Both the position numbers and the translations under genes were made by a program. Positions 16,747 to 25,052 of a DNA stretch of 64,000 nt are shown here, one piece after another. Positions within the stretch are counted from its first letter, which is position 1; the number at the start of each line of letters is the position of its first letter. The notes under the pieces are model-generated. The model ran no database searches, was not told the origin of the DNA, and saw only the letters and a program-made list of their open reading frames with translations. Source of the stretch: CAZVPF01 sp964628195 (GTDB taxonomy: Bacteria; Planctomycetota; Phycisphaerae; Sedimentisphaerales; Anaerohalosphaeraceae); assembly GCA_964628195.1 (NCBI GenBank), contig CAZVPF010000003.1:1-64000 (forward strand), written 5' to 3'.

Positions 16747-18044
16747 CGTTCGTCCTCCCCTCTGGGTGCGTGGGGTTTCAGCGAAAGCAGTATTGAGGTG
16801 ATCCTGTTGCCGCTGACTTTTTCGACCTGCATATCGAGGTTTGCGAGGCTTACGTTGTCTCCCGGCTGGGGTATCCTGCCGAGCAGGGCGGTTACAAGTC
16901 CGGACATTGTCGTAAGGCGGTTCTGGCCAGGGTCGATGCCGAAGAGGCTTGCCCATTCGTGTATGGCAACGTTTCCGGAGAGCCTGTACTTCAGGGGACC
17001 GACCTGTTCGATTGGTTCGGTTTCTGCGGTGCTTTCTATAGGCCCGAAAAGCTCCTCCACGACCCGCTCGACAGTTACAAGCCCGGCGATTCCGCCGTAT
17101 TCGTCGACCACAAGGGATGTGTCGAGGCCGTTTTTGCGGAAGTAATCGAGCAGCGACTCGACGGTCTTCTGCTCGGGGACATAATTGGCCTTTTTGCAGA
17201 GATTTTCGGGCTCAGTATCGGGGTTAAGAATAATATCCCGGAGGTGGATCATGCCTACGATATTGTCGAGTTCGTCGCGGCAAAGCGGCATCTTTGTCAT
17301 GCCTTTGTTGAGCAGCCTTTTTTTCAACTCGTCTAAAGGTTCGTGGACTTTGCCGAATACTACGTCGACCCGCGGTATCATTACATTGCGCACCTTGATG
17401 AAGCCAAGTTCAATAACTTCCGTTAACATCTGGTTTTCGTCCTCGCCGATGAGGCCCTGCTGTCGAAAGGTTTCGATTAGGAACTTGAACTGCTCTACGG
17501 TCAGTGGGTCGATTGTTTTCCGTTTTCTGAGTTTCGTTTTGGTGGATATCCCCAATAAGAGCCTGATGCTCGGTTCGACGACTACGATGTCGAAGAGCTT
17601 TACGAAAGGGAAAAAGACCCTGCTGAAAAGATAGCATACCGGTGCGACGGCTTTGCTGAAAAAGAGGGAATTGGAGTAAGCTATGGACTTTGGCAGCATT
17701 TCCCCGAAAAGCAGAAGTGCGAAGAATACCACAATCGCGTTGAGGGCTGCGGCGGTATTGCCATGTGTTCTTTGCAGGTTTACGCTAAGGACGCTGGCCT
17801 GGGCGAAATAGAGCACGTTGACGGTCATATTTCCCAGAAGAAGGCTGGAAAGCAGTCTCTTGGGGTTTTGCAGCAGCTTTGCGGCAATAACGGCGAACTT
17901 GTTATTTGTTGAGCGAATCAGGCCCTGGACCTGCCTGTAGGAAAGATTGAAATATGCAGTTTCGGAGCCGGACATAATTCCGGAAAAAACAAGCAGCACG
18001 ACCAGAACGACAAATCGGCCGGTATTTTCGATCAAACCAGCCAC
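16743..18044 (-). CDS. CNNM/CorC-type membrane protein (DUF21, CBS pair, CorC_HlyC)
   Basis: A 433-residue protein. DUF21 membrane domain near the start (VVLVVLLVFSGIMSGSETAYFNLSYRQVQ), then a CBS pair with NVMIPRVDVVFGKVHEPLDELKK and TSLVVDEYGGIAGLVTVERVVEELFG, then a CorC_HlyC domain (YRLSGNVAIHEWASLFGID). This is the complete domain order of bacterial HlyC/CorC proteins, some of which export magnesium. It lies 19 bases downstream of the sensor kinase gene and overlaps its paralogue by four bases, so all three are likely co-transcribed. Confidence 0.9.
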   Translation of the reverse strand: MAGLIENTGRFVVLVVLLVFSGIMSGSETAYFNLSYRQVQGLIRSTNNKFAVIAAKLLQNPKRLLSSLLLGNMTVNVLYFAQASVLSVNLQRTHGNTAAALNAIVVFFALLLFGEMLPKSIAYSNSLFFSKAVAPVCYLFSRVFFPFVKLFDIVVVEPSIRLLLGISTKTKLRKRKTIDPLTVEQFKFLIETFRQQGLIGEDENQMLTEVIELGFIKVRNVMIPRVDVVFGKVHEPLDELKKRLLNKGMTKMPLCRDELDNIVGMIHLRDIILNPDTEPENLCKKANYVPEQKTVESLLDYFRKNGLDTSLVVDEYGGIAGLVTVERVVEELFGPIESTAETEPIEQVGPLKYRLSGNVAIHEWASLFGIDPGQNRLTTMSGLVTALLGRIPQPGDNVSLANLDMQVEKVSGNRITSILLSLKPHAPRGEDER

Positions 18045-18063
18045 GTTAGACCCCCTGGCAAGC

Positions 18064-18909
18064 TCATGTTTCTTTGCCGGGCAGAATTAAAGTGAACATC
18101 GAACCGTGCCCGGGCTGTGATTTAACACTGATAAAACCGTCGTGCTCCTCCATGACGCGTTTACAGAATGCAAGCCCCAGGCCTGTTCCGGCATTGTGTT
18201 TGTCGCTGGTCGATTTGGTCGAATAAAAGGGCTCAAAGATGGTGTCGACCTTGTCAGGTTCGATTCCGCAGCCGGTGTCTTTTACAGTTACGCAAGAACT
18301 GCCGTTTTGATGGGCGGCGTCGATTTCAAGGCTGCCGCCGCGTTCAAGCATGGCCTCGCGAGCGTTGAGGATAAGGTTCATAAGCACCTGGCGGAAGGAA
18401 ACCTCGTCCGCATAAACTTCCATTTCCGGGTCGTATTTCATCCTTACCGTAATTCCATCCTTACCGAAATCCCTTGCAAGGCAACTGAAGATGTCGTCTA
18501 TCAGTTCGCCAAGTTTGCACATCATTTTCGCCTGCGGTTTGCCTTTAACAAGTGCGAGCAGGCTTTCAAGAATTTTGGATGCCTTGTTCGAGTTAGCTAT
18601 TGCTTTTTCGATGACCTTGTCATTGAGCTGCTGGTCCTGGGGATTTTCCCGGGCAAGCTGGGCATAAGTGCTCAGGGGGGTAAGGATATTGTTTATCTCG
18701 TGGGCTATCATTGCAGAAATGAGTCCTGCGCTGGCGAGCGGCTGAAGCTCATACAACTGGTTTTCAAGGTTACTGTTCAGGTTTTTTTCACGGGCAAGCT
18801 GCCTATGAAGATTGTTTCTCTTATCAAGTATGCCTGACAAACTCAATTCCCTTCCTGCCGTGTACCTGCATTTCCAAATACGAAGCTTCTGCGAAACTGT
18901 AAGGGCCAC
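18064..18909 (-). CDS. Cytoplasmic sensor histidine kinase
   Basis: A 281-residue kinase with no membrane segment. A short coiled-coil (DKRNNLHRQLAREKNLNSNLENQLYEL) leads into the phosphorylated histidine box SAMIAHEINNILTPLSTYAQLA (H-box). The ATPase domain has NLILNAREAM (N-box), VKDTGCGIEPDKVDTIFEPFYSTK (G1/F) and NAGTGLGLAFCKRVMEEHDG (G2). The start is a GTG with no clear ribosome site. It is divergent from a response regulator gene 240 bases away, its likely partner. It probably senses its signal through another protein, since no sensor domain is present. Confidence 0.9.
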   Translation of the reverse strand: MALTVSQKLRIWKCRYTAGRELSLSGILDKRNNLHRQLAREKNLNSNLENQLYELQPLASAGLISAMIAHEINNILTPLSTYAQLARENPQDQQLNDKVIEKAIANSNKASKILESLLALVKGKPQAKMMCKLGELIDDIFSCLARDFGKDGITVRMKYDPEMEVYADEVSFRQVLMNLILNAREAMLERGGSLEIDAAHQNGSSCVTVKDTGCGIEPDKVDTIFEPFYSTKSTSDKHNAGTGLGLAFCKRVMEEHDGFISVKSQPGHGSMFTLILPGKET

Positions 18910-18962
18910 TTATTAATGTAAACCATATCGACCCATAAAAAGCATTTTCTTGAATATTTGCA

Positions 18963-18992
18963 ACTATAATACATTCGGACTGTTATTGTCAA
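18963..18992 (-). promoter_or_regulatory. sigma70-type promoter for the histidine kinase operon
   Basis: On the minus strand TTGACA (18987-18992) and TATAGT (18963-18968) are separated by 18 bases. Transcription would start about 45 bases before the kinase GTG. Confidence 0.5.
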
Positions 18993-19094
18993 GATAATCA
19001 GTATTTCCGCAAATTCAAATTTTGCCTATTCTAACATAATTGGAGTATGTACAGTAATTTGCTTTTTCCGGCCGCCAGGGAATATGTTTAATGA

Positions 19095-19122
19095 TTGACA
19101 CAGCGGGCCAAATCGATAGAAT
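19095..19122 (+). promoter_or_regulatory. sigma70-type promoter for the response regulator
   Basis: TTGACA (19095-19100) and TAGAAT (19117-19122) with a 16-base spacer. It lies 26 bases before the regulator start codon and faces away from the kinase promoter. Confidence 0.55.
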
Positions 19123-19148
19123 GTTTTCTTTAGATTAGGGATTTGATC

Positions 19149-19622
19149 ATGAATATGAAAAATACAAATACAGCCAACGAAAGTCCGGTCATTCTTGTCG
19201 TTGACGATAACGAACAGAACCTTGAGCTGCTTCTTGCTTATCTGGAGGACCTTGATTGTGAGACTATATCGGCGAGAGGGGGGCACGATGCCATCCAGTT
19301 TGCGAAAGAGAAGCTTCCAGACCTGATACTGCTTGATGTTATGATGCCGAAGATAAGCGGTTTTGAGGTTTGTCGAAGATTGAAAGCCGACCCTAAGACT
19401 TCCATAATTCCGATTATCATGGTTACCGCGCTTAATGAAATGGGGGATATTGAAAGGGCGATAGATGCCGGTACGGATGATTTTCTTTCCAAACCGGTAA
19501 ATAAGCTTGAACTTATAACCCGTGTTAAGACCATGCTTAAACTCAAGCACCTGACCGACAAGCTTGAGCGCACGCTGGCGTACCTGTCGGAGATCGAATC
19601 ACAGGTGCAGTTAAAGAAATAG
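19149..19622 (+). CDS. Response regulator, receiver domain with short helical tail
   Basis: About 157 residues. The receiver domain is complete: VILVVDDNEQN (acidic pair), LPDLILLDVMMPKISG (phosphorylated Asp), IIMVTALNEM (Thr switch) and TDDFLSKPVNK (Lys). The C-terminal 30 residues (LKLKHLTDKLERTLAYLSEIESQVQLKK) are a coiled-coil tail, with no DNA-binding or enzyme domain. The ATG at 19149 has AGGG eight bases upstream and is preferred to an earlier TTG. It is divergent from the sensor kinase. The tail could mediate dimerisation or partner binding, so its output is likely protein-protein. Confidence 0.9.
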   Translation: MNMKNTNTANESPVILVVDDNEQNLELLLAYLEDLDCETISARGGHDAIQFAKEKLPDLILLDVMMPKISGFEVCRRLKADPKTSIIPIIMVTALNEMGDIERAIDAGTDDFLSKPVNKLELITRVKTMLKLKHLTDKLERTLAYLSEIESQVQLKK

Positions 19623-19675
19623 CTTCTGCTGGGGCAGATATTTTTTGAAAATTTGTTATATTACTTTTGACAACC

Positions 19676-19695
19676 AAGTTAGTTGCAACTAACTT
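19676..19695. promoter_or_regulatory. Perfect 20-bp palindrome, operator candidate
   Basis: AAGTTAGTTGCAACTAACTT is identical on both strands. A TTGACA at 19668-19673 places it in the spacer of a possible promoter. The 14-bp core occurs again at 21910, on the other side of the TPR gene. The TTAGTTGCAACTAA form is compatible with a winged-helix regulator such as MarR-type proteins; this is an inference. Confidence 0.5.
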
Positions 19696-19802
19696 TATGT
19701 CTAAGAAACTGCTATCAGGTACCGGACATCGAGCGGGGCCAGATTATGGTCCTTTAATATTTTTGAGTGGGGAAAATTCAAAAAAAATCACCTATATTTT
19801 TT

Positions 19803-19822
19803 TGTCACAATATATTGTGACA
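19803..19822. promoter_or_regulatory. Second perfect 20-bp palindrome
   Basis: TGTCACAATATATTGTGACA is identical on both strands. It differs in sequence from the palindrome 108 bases upstream. Transcribed, it could form a hairpin, but no U-run follows on either strand, so an operator is more likely than a terminator. Confidence 0.5.
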
Positions 19823-20085
19823 GGCATCTCAAAAATCGCTGCCCCATAATACAAGTTTTTCCAATATACAAGAGGCCATGTTTTAACTTTTTCATGGGCC
19901 CGTTTATTATCGCCCCCGGATAACCGCTACATCCGGCATAGAGAGCTTGATTCAGGATTATTTACTCCAAAATTACCTTTTCGGAGGATATCCGGTTTTA
20001 AGCGGGGCCATTTTCAAGCCGATATCATTCCTGCTGCAACCAAGGGTCAAAAATCGACAATCAGTATTGGTGGAGCTTTGAGATT

Positions 20086-21720
20086 ATGTACAAACTATTG
20101 GAAATTTTCGGCAGGGCGATAACTGTCGACACTGCTGATTTGATATGGCATTGGCTTAATGCCGTTCAGCGAAAAGAAGAATTCAGCACCGACCGAATCG
20201 AGCTTAATGAGCTTGACGAAGTGATCGAGCTGATGGGCAACATGGAGCTTGAGAAAGCAAGTGAGAAGCTCAAGTTTTATCTGTTTGAAAATCCGGAGTG
20301 CGTTTTCGGCAGAATGGCAGCGGTTTCGCTTTGCCTGCATGAAAACTATGTAAACGACGCGCTCGAACAGCTTCAGTCCATATATATGCGCCAACCGAGC
20401 AATACGATGGCTCTTTACACGATGGGTTACTGTCACGAAAGGCTTGGCAACACGGCGCAGGCGGTGGAGTTTTACCAGGACTGCCTGAAGTTCAAGAGTC
20501 ACCTGCAGCTTCCTCGTCAACGGCTGGCAGCGGTGTATATGCGGTCCAGCCGGGTTGACAGAGCGATACAGGAGTATGAATATCTTACGACCGAACACCC
20601 CGAGGACATAAGTTCGCTTGTGCTGCTTGGTTACCTTTATGTTGCGGCGGGAAGTTACGTCCAGGCCGTGGATACTTTTAACACGGCGATTATAGCGCAT
20701 CCGGATAATTTCCATGACGACAACCCGAACGACGAAATCCAGCAACTGGCAGAGGCAGGGGATTTTGAGAGGGCACTTGAACTTCTTCGAGAGATGACCG
20801 AGAGACTTGGGGATCTGCCTGATCTTAACGTGCGGATGGGCGATATACTAAGCGCATCGGGCCGGCCGGGCGAGGCGATTTCGTATTATGAAAACGCGCT
20901 GCGGATACAGCCGAACTATCTCGAAGCGAATATCAAGCTTGGTACGCATTACCTGCGTTTCGGCAAGCAGCAGCTTGCGGCGGCGCAGTTTAACAGGGCG
21001 ATGGAGGTCAACGACGAGATAGTCGACGCCTATATCGGCCTTGCAATCGCCCAGGCCAAAGCCGAGGAAGAGGACGAGGCGTATACGACGATTTCGCTTG
21101 CTTCTGCTATTCAGCAGAACAGCACGTTATTGTTCTCACAAACAGCTATGCTGCACCTGCAGACGGCGCTTGCTGAAGAGTTTACAGGGTACGACGACAG
21201 CGAACTCGGGTCGACACCGCAAAAGGCCGACGACCTGCTCGATGATATAATCAAGGCCCACGAGGTACAGATTTCGGCCACGCCGAAGAGCCCCGATATT
21301 CATTATAAGTACGGGCTGTTGATGCTGATCAAGGGCGATGTGCCGCATGCGGTCGAGGCATTTGAAAAAGCGCTTGCGATAAATCCCACGCACCACAGGG
21401 TGCGGTCAAAGATCGCGATGTGCCTTTACGAGATGGGGCAATGTAAAGTCGCGATAAAAAAACTGCTCGAGACGGAAAAGCTTGAAGCTGAATTGCTGCA
21501 GCTTCATTATAACACGGCTATCCTGTACTGCGACAAGCGGAGGTTTGCAAAGGCGCTTTCTGCGCTTGAGTCGAATATGAAAGCCAACTTTACCGAACCC
21601 GACGCATTATTGAATATAGAAGTCGTGCTTGAAAATCTCGGACTTATCGACAGGGTGCCGGCGACGTGGGACCGGCTGACGGAAGCTGCGAAAAAGGTCG
21701 CCGATATGAAGATGCAGTAA
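20086..21720 (+). CDS. Large TPR repeat protein
   Basis: A 544-residue protein without a signal peptide or membrane helix. At least ten TPR-type helical repeats are visible, for example ALYTMGYCHERLGNTAQAVEFYQDCLKFK, MGDILSASGRPGEAISYYENALRIQPNYLEA and YGLLMLIKGDVPHAVEAFEKALAINP. An N-terminal segment (residues 1-50) is not TPR-like. TPR proteins serve as scaffolds in the cytoplasm. GGAG lies about nine bases before the ATG. No enzyme domain is present, so a specific role cannot be given. The gene stands alone and is flanked by matching palindromes. Confidence 0.8.
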   Translation: MYKLLEIFGRAITVDTADLIWHWLNAVQRKEEFSTDRIELNELDEVIELMGNMELEKASEKLKFYLFENPECVFGRMAAVSLCLHENYVNDALEQLQSIYMRQPSNTMALYTMGYCHERLGNTAQAVEFYQDCLKFKSHLQLPRQRLAAVYMRSSRVDRAIQEYEYLTTEHPEDISSLVLLGYLYVAAGSYVQAVDTFNTAIIAHPDNFHDDNPNDEIQQLAEAGDFERALELLREMTERLGDLPDLNVRMGDILSASGRPGEAISYYENALRIQPNYLEANIKLGTHYLRFGKQQLAAAQFNRAMEVNDEIVDAYIGLAIAQAKAEEEDEAYTTISLASAIQQNSTLLFSQTAMLHLQTALAEEFTGYDDSELGSTPQKADDLLDDIIKAHEVQISATPKSPDIHYKYGLLMLIKGDVPHAVEAFEKALAINPTHHRVRSKIAMCLYEMGQCKVAIKKLLETEKLEAELLQLHYNTAILYCDKRRFAKALSALESNMKANFTEPDALLNIEVVLENLGLIDRVPATWDRLTEAAKKVADMKMQ

Positions 21721-21909
21721 TATACCCAGGCCCAAGGTCCGCCACGAACGACTGTTATATGACGGTTCCTGGGTAAAACACGCAATATTTTCCCTTTGGA
21801 CCGAAAACGGCTGAATGTAACATAACATATATTATGGGACGTTAAGGTGGGGCGGTTTAGTTTGGTATTTCAGTCGGCAGCTAAAGGTTCGTTAGAGAAT
21901 TTTGGAAAG

Positions 21910-21923
21910 TTAGTTGCAACTAA
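21910..21923. promoter_or_regulatory. 14-bp palindrome matching the 19676 site
   Basis: TTAGTTGCAACTAA, perfect on both strands. Together with flanking bases it shares AAGTTAGTTGCAACTAA (17 bases) with the palindrome at 19676-19695. It lies between the convergent TPR and pseudopilin genes. Confidence 0.45.
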
Positions 21924-21935
21924 TACTGCGGGCAT

Positions 21936-21968
21936 AAAAAAGGCCGCAACATTTTTCAGTTAACGGCC
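21936..21968 (-). terminator. Intrinsic terminator after pseudopilin gene
   Basis: On the minus strand GGCCG...CGGCC (21964-21968 with 21942-21946), plus AAC/GTT, forms a hairpin followed by a U-run (21936-21941). It lies 27 bases after the stop codon. Confidence 0.7.
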
Positions 21969-21994
21969 CTTCTGTTATTGCTGAGTTTTTTAAT

Positions 21995-22927
21995 TCAATA
22001 CTCTTTATAAGCACTCATCCAGGGTGCCGCGTCGTCCCAGTTCTGGGCACAGGCGGCTGTATCACCGTTGTTGCCGGCGATAGTGTAAATGTTATTTATG
22101 TCCCACCCGGCGGGTTTTGCCCATCTGAGCGTCCACATTTCTTTGAGTCCAACTTTACGTGCTGACCCGTCCATAAATCCCATCACGTTATAACCGCCGT
22201 GCCTGTCAAAACAAAACTCCCTGATCGTCTGTGTATTGCCGTCTGCACCAGCCCTATATCGCGGAGATCCCGGGCCTGCGTTCTGGTCCGAGTATAGAGG
22301 GTCATCTTCGTTAGCCGGCGGGTCAAAAACATTTGCCGCACCATCATCTTCACCCATCTGGTTTCTCATTATGTTGCTTGTCGACGGCCAGGCTCCATTG
22401 GAAAGCTCAGTGTGATCGGCCAGAACCGGCACATCATGTGGATACCGGGTTTTGTCTTTGTTTCGCCAGTAAAAATCCTCAAAACTGAGGTTATATTCCT
22501 GGGGATCTGGGTTGTTTATCCAGAAATTCAGGCCATAGCTGTCAAAATATTCTTTTGCAGTATGCCTTACATACTGCCCATTTTCGTAAACTGCATATTC
22601 AAGTTCAGATGCTGAGTAAGGAGGATTTTTGTCAATCCCAGTTGTCGGGCACATGAAAATTTCTGGAGAATCCTTCCACAGGTAATGAAGGAGTGTCTTC
22701 CAGTTATTTTCAAGCGGATTTTGCCATTTGTTATTGATAAATGACCCGTTGTTTTCTTCCATATATATATTTACATAAGTGGCGCAGGACCTTAGTCGAG
22801 TGGTACAGATCAGTGTTCTGGCCATTTCCTTAACTTTCGCCAGGGACGGCATTAAGATTGCCAAAAGAAGCGCGATAATGGAAATTACGACAAGAAGTTC
22901 GATTAAAGTGAATCCCTTTTTTTTCAT
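21995..22927 (-). CDS. Prepilin-like protein with H-x9-DG C-terminus
   Basis: About 310 residues. The N-terminus MKKKGFTLIELLVVISIIALLLAILMPSLA is a type IV prepilin/type II pseudopilin leader with the Gly-Phe cleavage site for prepilin peptidase. The body is the large planctomycete type related to DUF1559, ending with a histidine nine residues before FMDGSARKVG (H-x9-DG). GGAGG lies eight bases before the ATG, which decides the start over an upstream in-frame ATG. The gene has its own terminator. Such proteins are massively expanded in Planctomycetes; their role is unknown, perhaps surface fibres or secretion. It is a paralogue of the next gene. Confidence 0.88.
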   Translation of the reverse strand: MKKKGFTLIELLVVISIIALLLAILMPSLAKVKEMARTLICTTRLRSCATYVNIYMEENNGSFINNKWQNPLENNWKTLLHYLWKDSPEIFMCPTTGIDKNPPYSASELEYAVYENGQYVRHTAKEYFDSYGLNFWINNPDPQEYNLSFEDFYWRNKDKTRYPHDVPVLADHTELSNGAWPSTSNIMRNQMGEDDGAANVFDPPANEDDPLYSDQNAGPGSPRYRAGADGNTQTIREFCFDRHGGYNVMGFMDGSARKVGLKEMWTLRWAKPAGWDINNIYTIAGNNGDTAACAQNWDDAAPWMSAYKEY

Positions 22928-23057
22928 TGCTCTAGCCTCCAATTTTTAACAGCAATGCTTTTTTTGTAATTACAATTTATAGCAAAACCAGCACTTAGTC
23001 AATAATAATGTTTTTCAAATGCCAAAATTTTCTGCCCCCCTGCCATGGGATTCGCAC

Positions 23058-23087
23058 AAAAAAAAGGCCGATTTGAGAACCGGCCTT
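23058..23087 (-). terminator. Intrinsic terminator after second pseudopilin gene
   Basis: On the minus strand AAGGCCG (23081-23087) pairs with CGGCCTT (23064-23070) around a 10-base loop and is followed by a long U-run. It is 43 bases beyond the stop codon. Confidence 0.8.
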
Positions 23088-23130
23088 GTAAATACAAATA
23101 CTGAAAAAATGTTTTTCGGTATGAGCAAAA

Positions 23131-24021
23131 TTAATACTCTTTCATACTGCTCATCCAAGGTGCCGCGTTATCCCAGTTTTGGGCACAGGCGGCCGTATCT
23201 CCGTTATTGCCGGCGATAGTGTATTCGTTTTTGACATCCCAGCCTTGCCCTCTTGCCCAACTGAGTGTCCACATTTCTTTTATACCAACTTTCCGAGCTG
23301 AGCCATCCATAAAGGCGAATACAGTATTGGCCTGATGCCTGTCAATGCAGAACTCCCTGATGGTTTGCGTATTGCCGGCATCATCGTTATACCAAGGGTC
23401 CTGTTCATTAACCGGTGGATCAAAGATTCTACTTGCTTCATCAATTGAGTTATTGGTGATATTTGTAGTTCTTAAATCTGTTGAAGCCCAAGCACCATTT
23501 GAACATTCATTGTGATCGCCAAGCATGGGTACATCATTTGGATTTCGGGTCATGTCCTTATTTTTCCAATAATACTCTAAGAATGGAGCCTGATCAGGGC
23601 TGTTAATCCAATAATTCAACCCGTAACTATCATAGTGGTTTGGCACTGGTTCAGTGGATTCTTTAATGCCATCTCCGTCATTGTCGACCCATATAGTGAG
23701 CGTTTTGGCCTTGAAAGGCTCTGATTTGTCGGGGCTTGTAGTCGGGCACATAAAAATTTCAGGTGCATCTTTCCACAAATAGTGTAACTGCGTCTTCCAG
23801 TTTTGCGGTCCACGCTGATTTTTACAATCAACAAACCTACCTTCGTTTTCTTCCATAAATATAATAAAGTAAGTCCCGCAAGACTTAAGATTTGTCGTAC
23901 AAACAAGTGTTCTTGTCATTTGCTTAATCTTTGCCAGTGACGGCATGAGTATGGCAAGAAGCAATGCGATAATGGAAATAACAACCAACAGCTCGATTAG
24001 TGTAAATCCGCGTTTTTTCAT
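23131..24021 (-). CDS. Prepilin-like protein, paralogue of the preceding gene
   Basis: About 296 residues. The leader MKKRGFTLIELLVVISIIALLLAILMPSLAKIKQ is nearly identical to that of the downstream paralogue. The C-terminal 45 residues (DGSARKVGIKEMWTLSWAR, then TIAGNNGDTAACAQNWDNAA) are almost the same, while the middle differs in length and sequence. This points to a tandem duplication followed by divergence of the exposed domain. The start at MKKRGF is chosen because upstream residues do not belong to a prepilin leader. It has its own promoter and terminator, so the two genes are separately transcribed. Confidence 0.88.
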   Translation of the reverse strand: MKKRGFTLIELLVVISIIALLLAILMPSLAKIKQMTRTLVCTTNLKSCGTYFIIFMEENEGRFVDCKNQRGPQNWKTQLHYLWKDAPEIFMCPTTSPDKSEPFKAKTLTIWVDNDGDGIKESTEPVPNHYDSYGLNYWINSPDQAPFLEYYWKNKDMTRNPNDVPMLGDHNECSNGAWASTDLRTTNITNNSIDEASRIFDPPVNEQDPWYNDDAGNTQTIREFCIDRHQANTVFAFMDGSARKVGIKEMWTLSWARGQGWDVKNEYTIAGNNGDTAACAQNWDNAAPWMSSMKEY

Positions 24022-24075
24022 GATCAATAATCCCGAATTAAACAGCAATTATTTCAACCCACATTTTGTAAAAGC

Positions 24076-24104
24076 ATTTTATTACATAAACGCGTATAAG
24101 TCAA
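24076..24104 (-). promoter_or_regulatory. sigma70-type promoter for second pseudopilin
   Basis: On the minus strand TTGACT (24099-24104) and TAAAAT (24076-24081) with a 17-base spacer, about 55 bases before the start codon. Confidence 0.6.
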
Positions 24105-24260
24105 GTTTCTTTTTTCTTAATGAAAGAAAAAAAATCATCTAACGCAGAAAAACCCCGGTATCCATATTTTAAGTGCTTATAAATATTAAGTTTACAGGTT
24201 TAAAGGGTAAGAAATATTTCCCTGAACAATTAGTTTATACGCCGATATCAGGCGATTCGT

Positions 24261-25052
24261 TCAGTACCAGTTCTGGTTATTTTTCCGGATGCTGACGGGT
24301 TTGCCGAGTATCTCACTCATAACAATTGCCCGTTTCAGACCCTGATTGCTGAAATCCAGCGAAAAACCGCCATAAACTTTTGAACTGGCAGGTCCTATAC
24401 CAGCTTTTTCGCCCTTTTGGCCTATTTGGGTACCTTTTATAGTATCGACGCTTATCGGTGCGGTCTTAACCGCTGATGTCCCACGCCCCCTATTTGTGAC
24501 TTGTGCAGGCTTCGGTCTGCTTCGGTGCTGTCTTACCGGCTGGGTTGTTTCGGCCCGGGGTGCTGTTTGGGCGGTATGTCTTTGAATTTGAAGCTGTTTT
24601 TGGCGCTCCAGTTCGAGAGCCCTTTGCCTTTCGCGGTTGGCTTTTTCCCGCTGGCGGGCAATTTCCTGCTTCTTCTGCTCGTAATACTGTTTTATCTTTT
24701 CGGCTTCGGCTTTTTGGGCCTGCTGCCATTTGTCGAACCGCTTGCGTGTGGCTTGGTCAAGCCTGGATAGTCCGGCTGCTTTTGCCGGTTGTGAAGTCTG
24801 ACCGCCCTGCTGTCGCCTGTGCTGCTGGTGGGCAGCCTGTTGGCGTTGGCGACGTTTTTCCTCTGCCAGTCGCATCTGTCGCTCAACTTCGGCGTTTTGA
24901 TCCTCGTCTTGCTCGACATCCGAGAGTGTCTGGCTTTTTTTCTTGAAATACGCAGCCAGACCGTATACGAGCAGGAAAATTACAGGTATGAGCAAGTCGA
25001 TAATACCCGACTCGCCCTGTCCTGTAATGAATTGTAAGAGTTCAATTATCAT
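24261..25052 (-). CDS. Membrane-anchored Gln/Arg-rich coiled-coil protein
   Basis: A 263-residue protein not recognised beyond its features. One N-terminal transmembrane helix (SGIIDLLIPVIFLLVYGLAAYF) is followed by a long charged coiled-coil rich in Gln, Arg, Lys and Ala (for example RLAEEKRRQRQQAAHQQHRR and KAEAEKIKQYYEQKKQEIA). The C-terminal 45 residues are more ordered (GGFSLDFSNQGLKRAIVMSEILGKPVSIRK). The start codon overlaps the floA stop as TAATG, so translation is probably coupled. It may assist or anchor the FloA assembly; that is inferred from position. Confidence 0.7.
   Translation of the reverse strand: MIIELLQFITGQGESGIIDLLIPVIFLLVYGLAAYFKKKSQTLSDVEQDEDQNAEVERQMRLAEEKRRQRQQAAHQQHRRQQGGQTSQPAKAAGLSRLDQATRKRFDKWQQAQKAEAEKIKQYYEQKKQEIARQREKANRERQRALELERQKQLQIQRHTAQTAPRAETTQPVRQHRSRPKPAQVTNRGRGTSAVKTAPISVDTIKGTQIGQKGEKAGIGPASSKVYGGFSLDFSNQGLKRAIVMSEILGKPVSIRKNNQNWY

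Larger units (their letters stand above)
19623..20085. other. 463-base intergenic region rich in palindromes
   Basis: No convincing gene is seen. It holds two perfect 20-bp palindromes (listed separately) and lies between the response regulator and the TPR gene. The region includes a TTGACA at 19668 whose spacer overlaps the first palindrome. A 50-codon frame from 19697 has no ribosome-binding site and no recognisable product. Confidence 0.5.

Noticed and set aside
16744..16956. 70-residue N-terminal extension of the second CorC-type protein
   Set aside because: Arg/Pro-rich with no family match and entirely inside the preceding gene; an ATG with four-base overlap gives the normal start.
19697..19849. 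50-codon frame after the first palindrome (MSKKLLSG...)
   Set aside because: No ribosome site and no recognisable product; it runs through the second palindrome.
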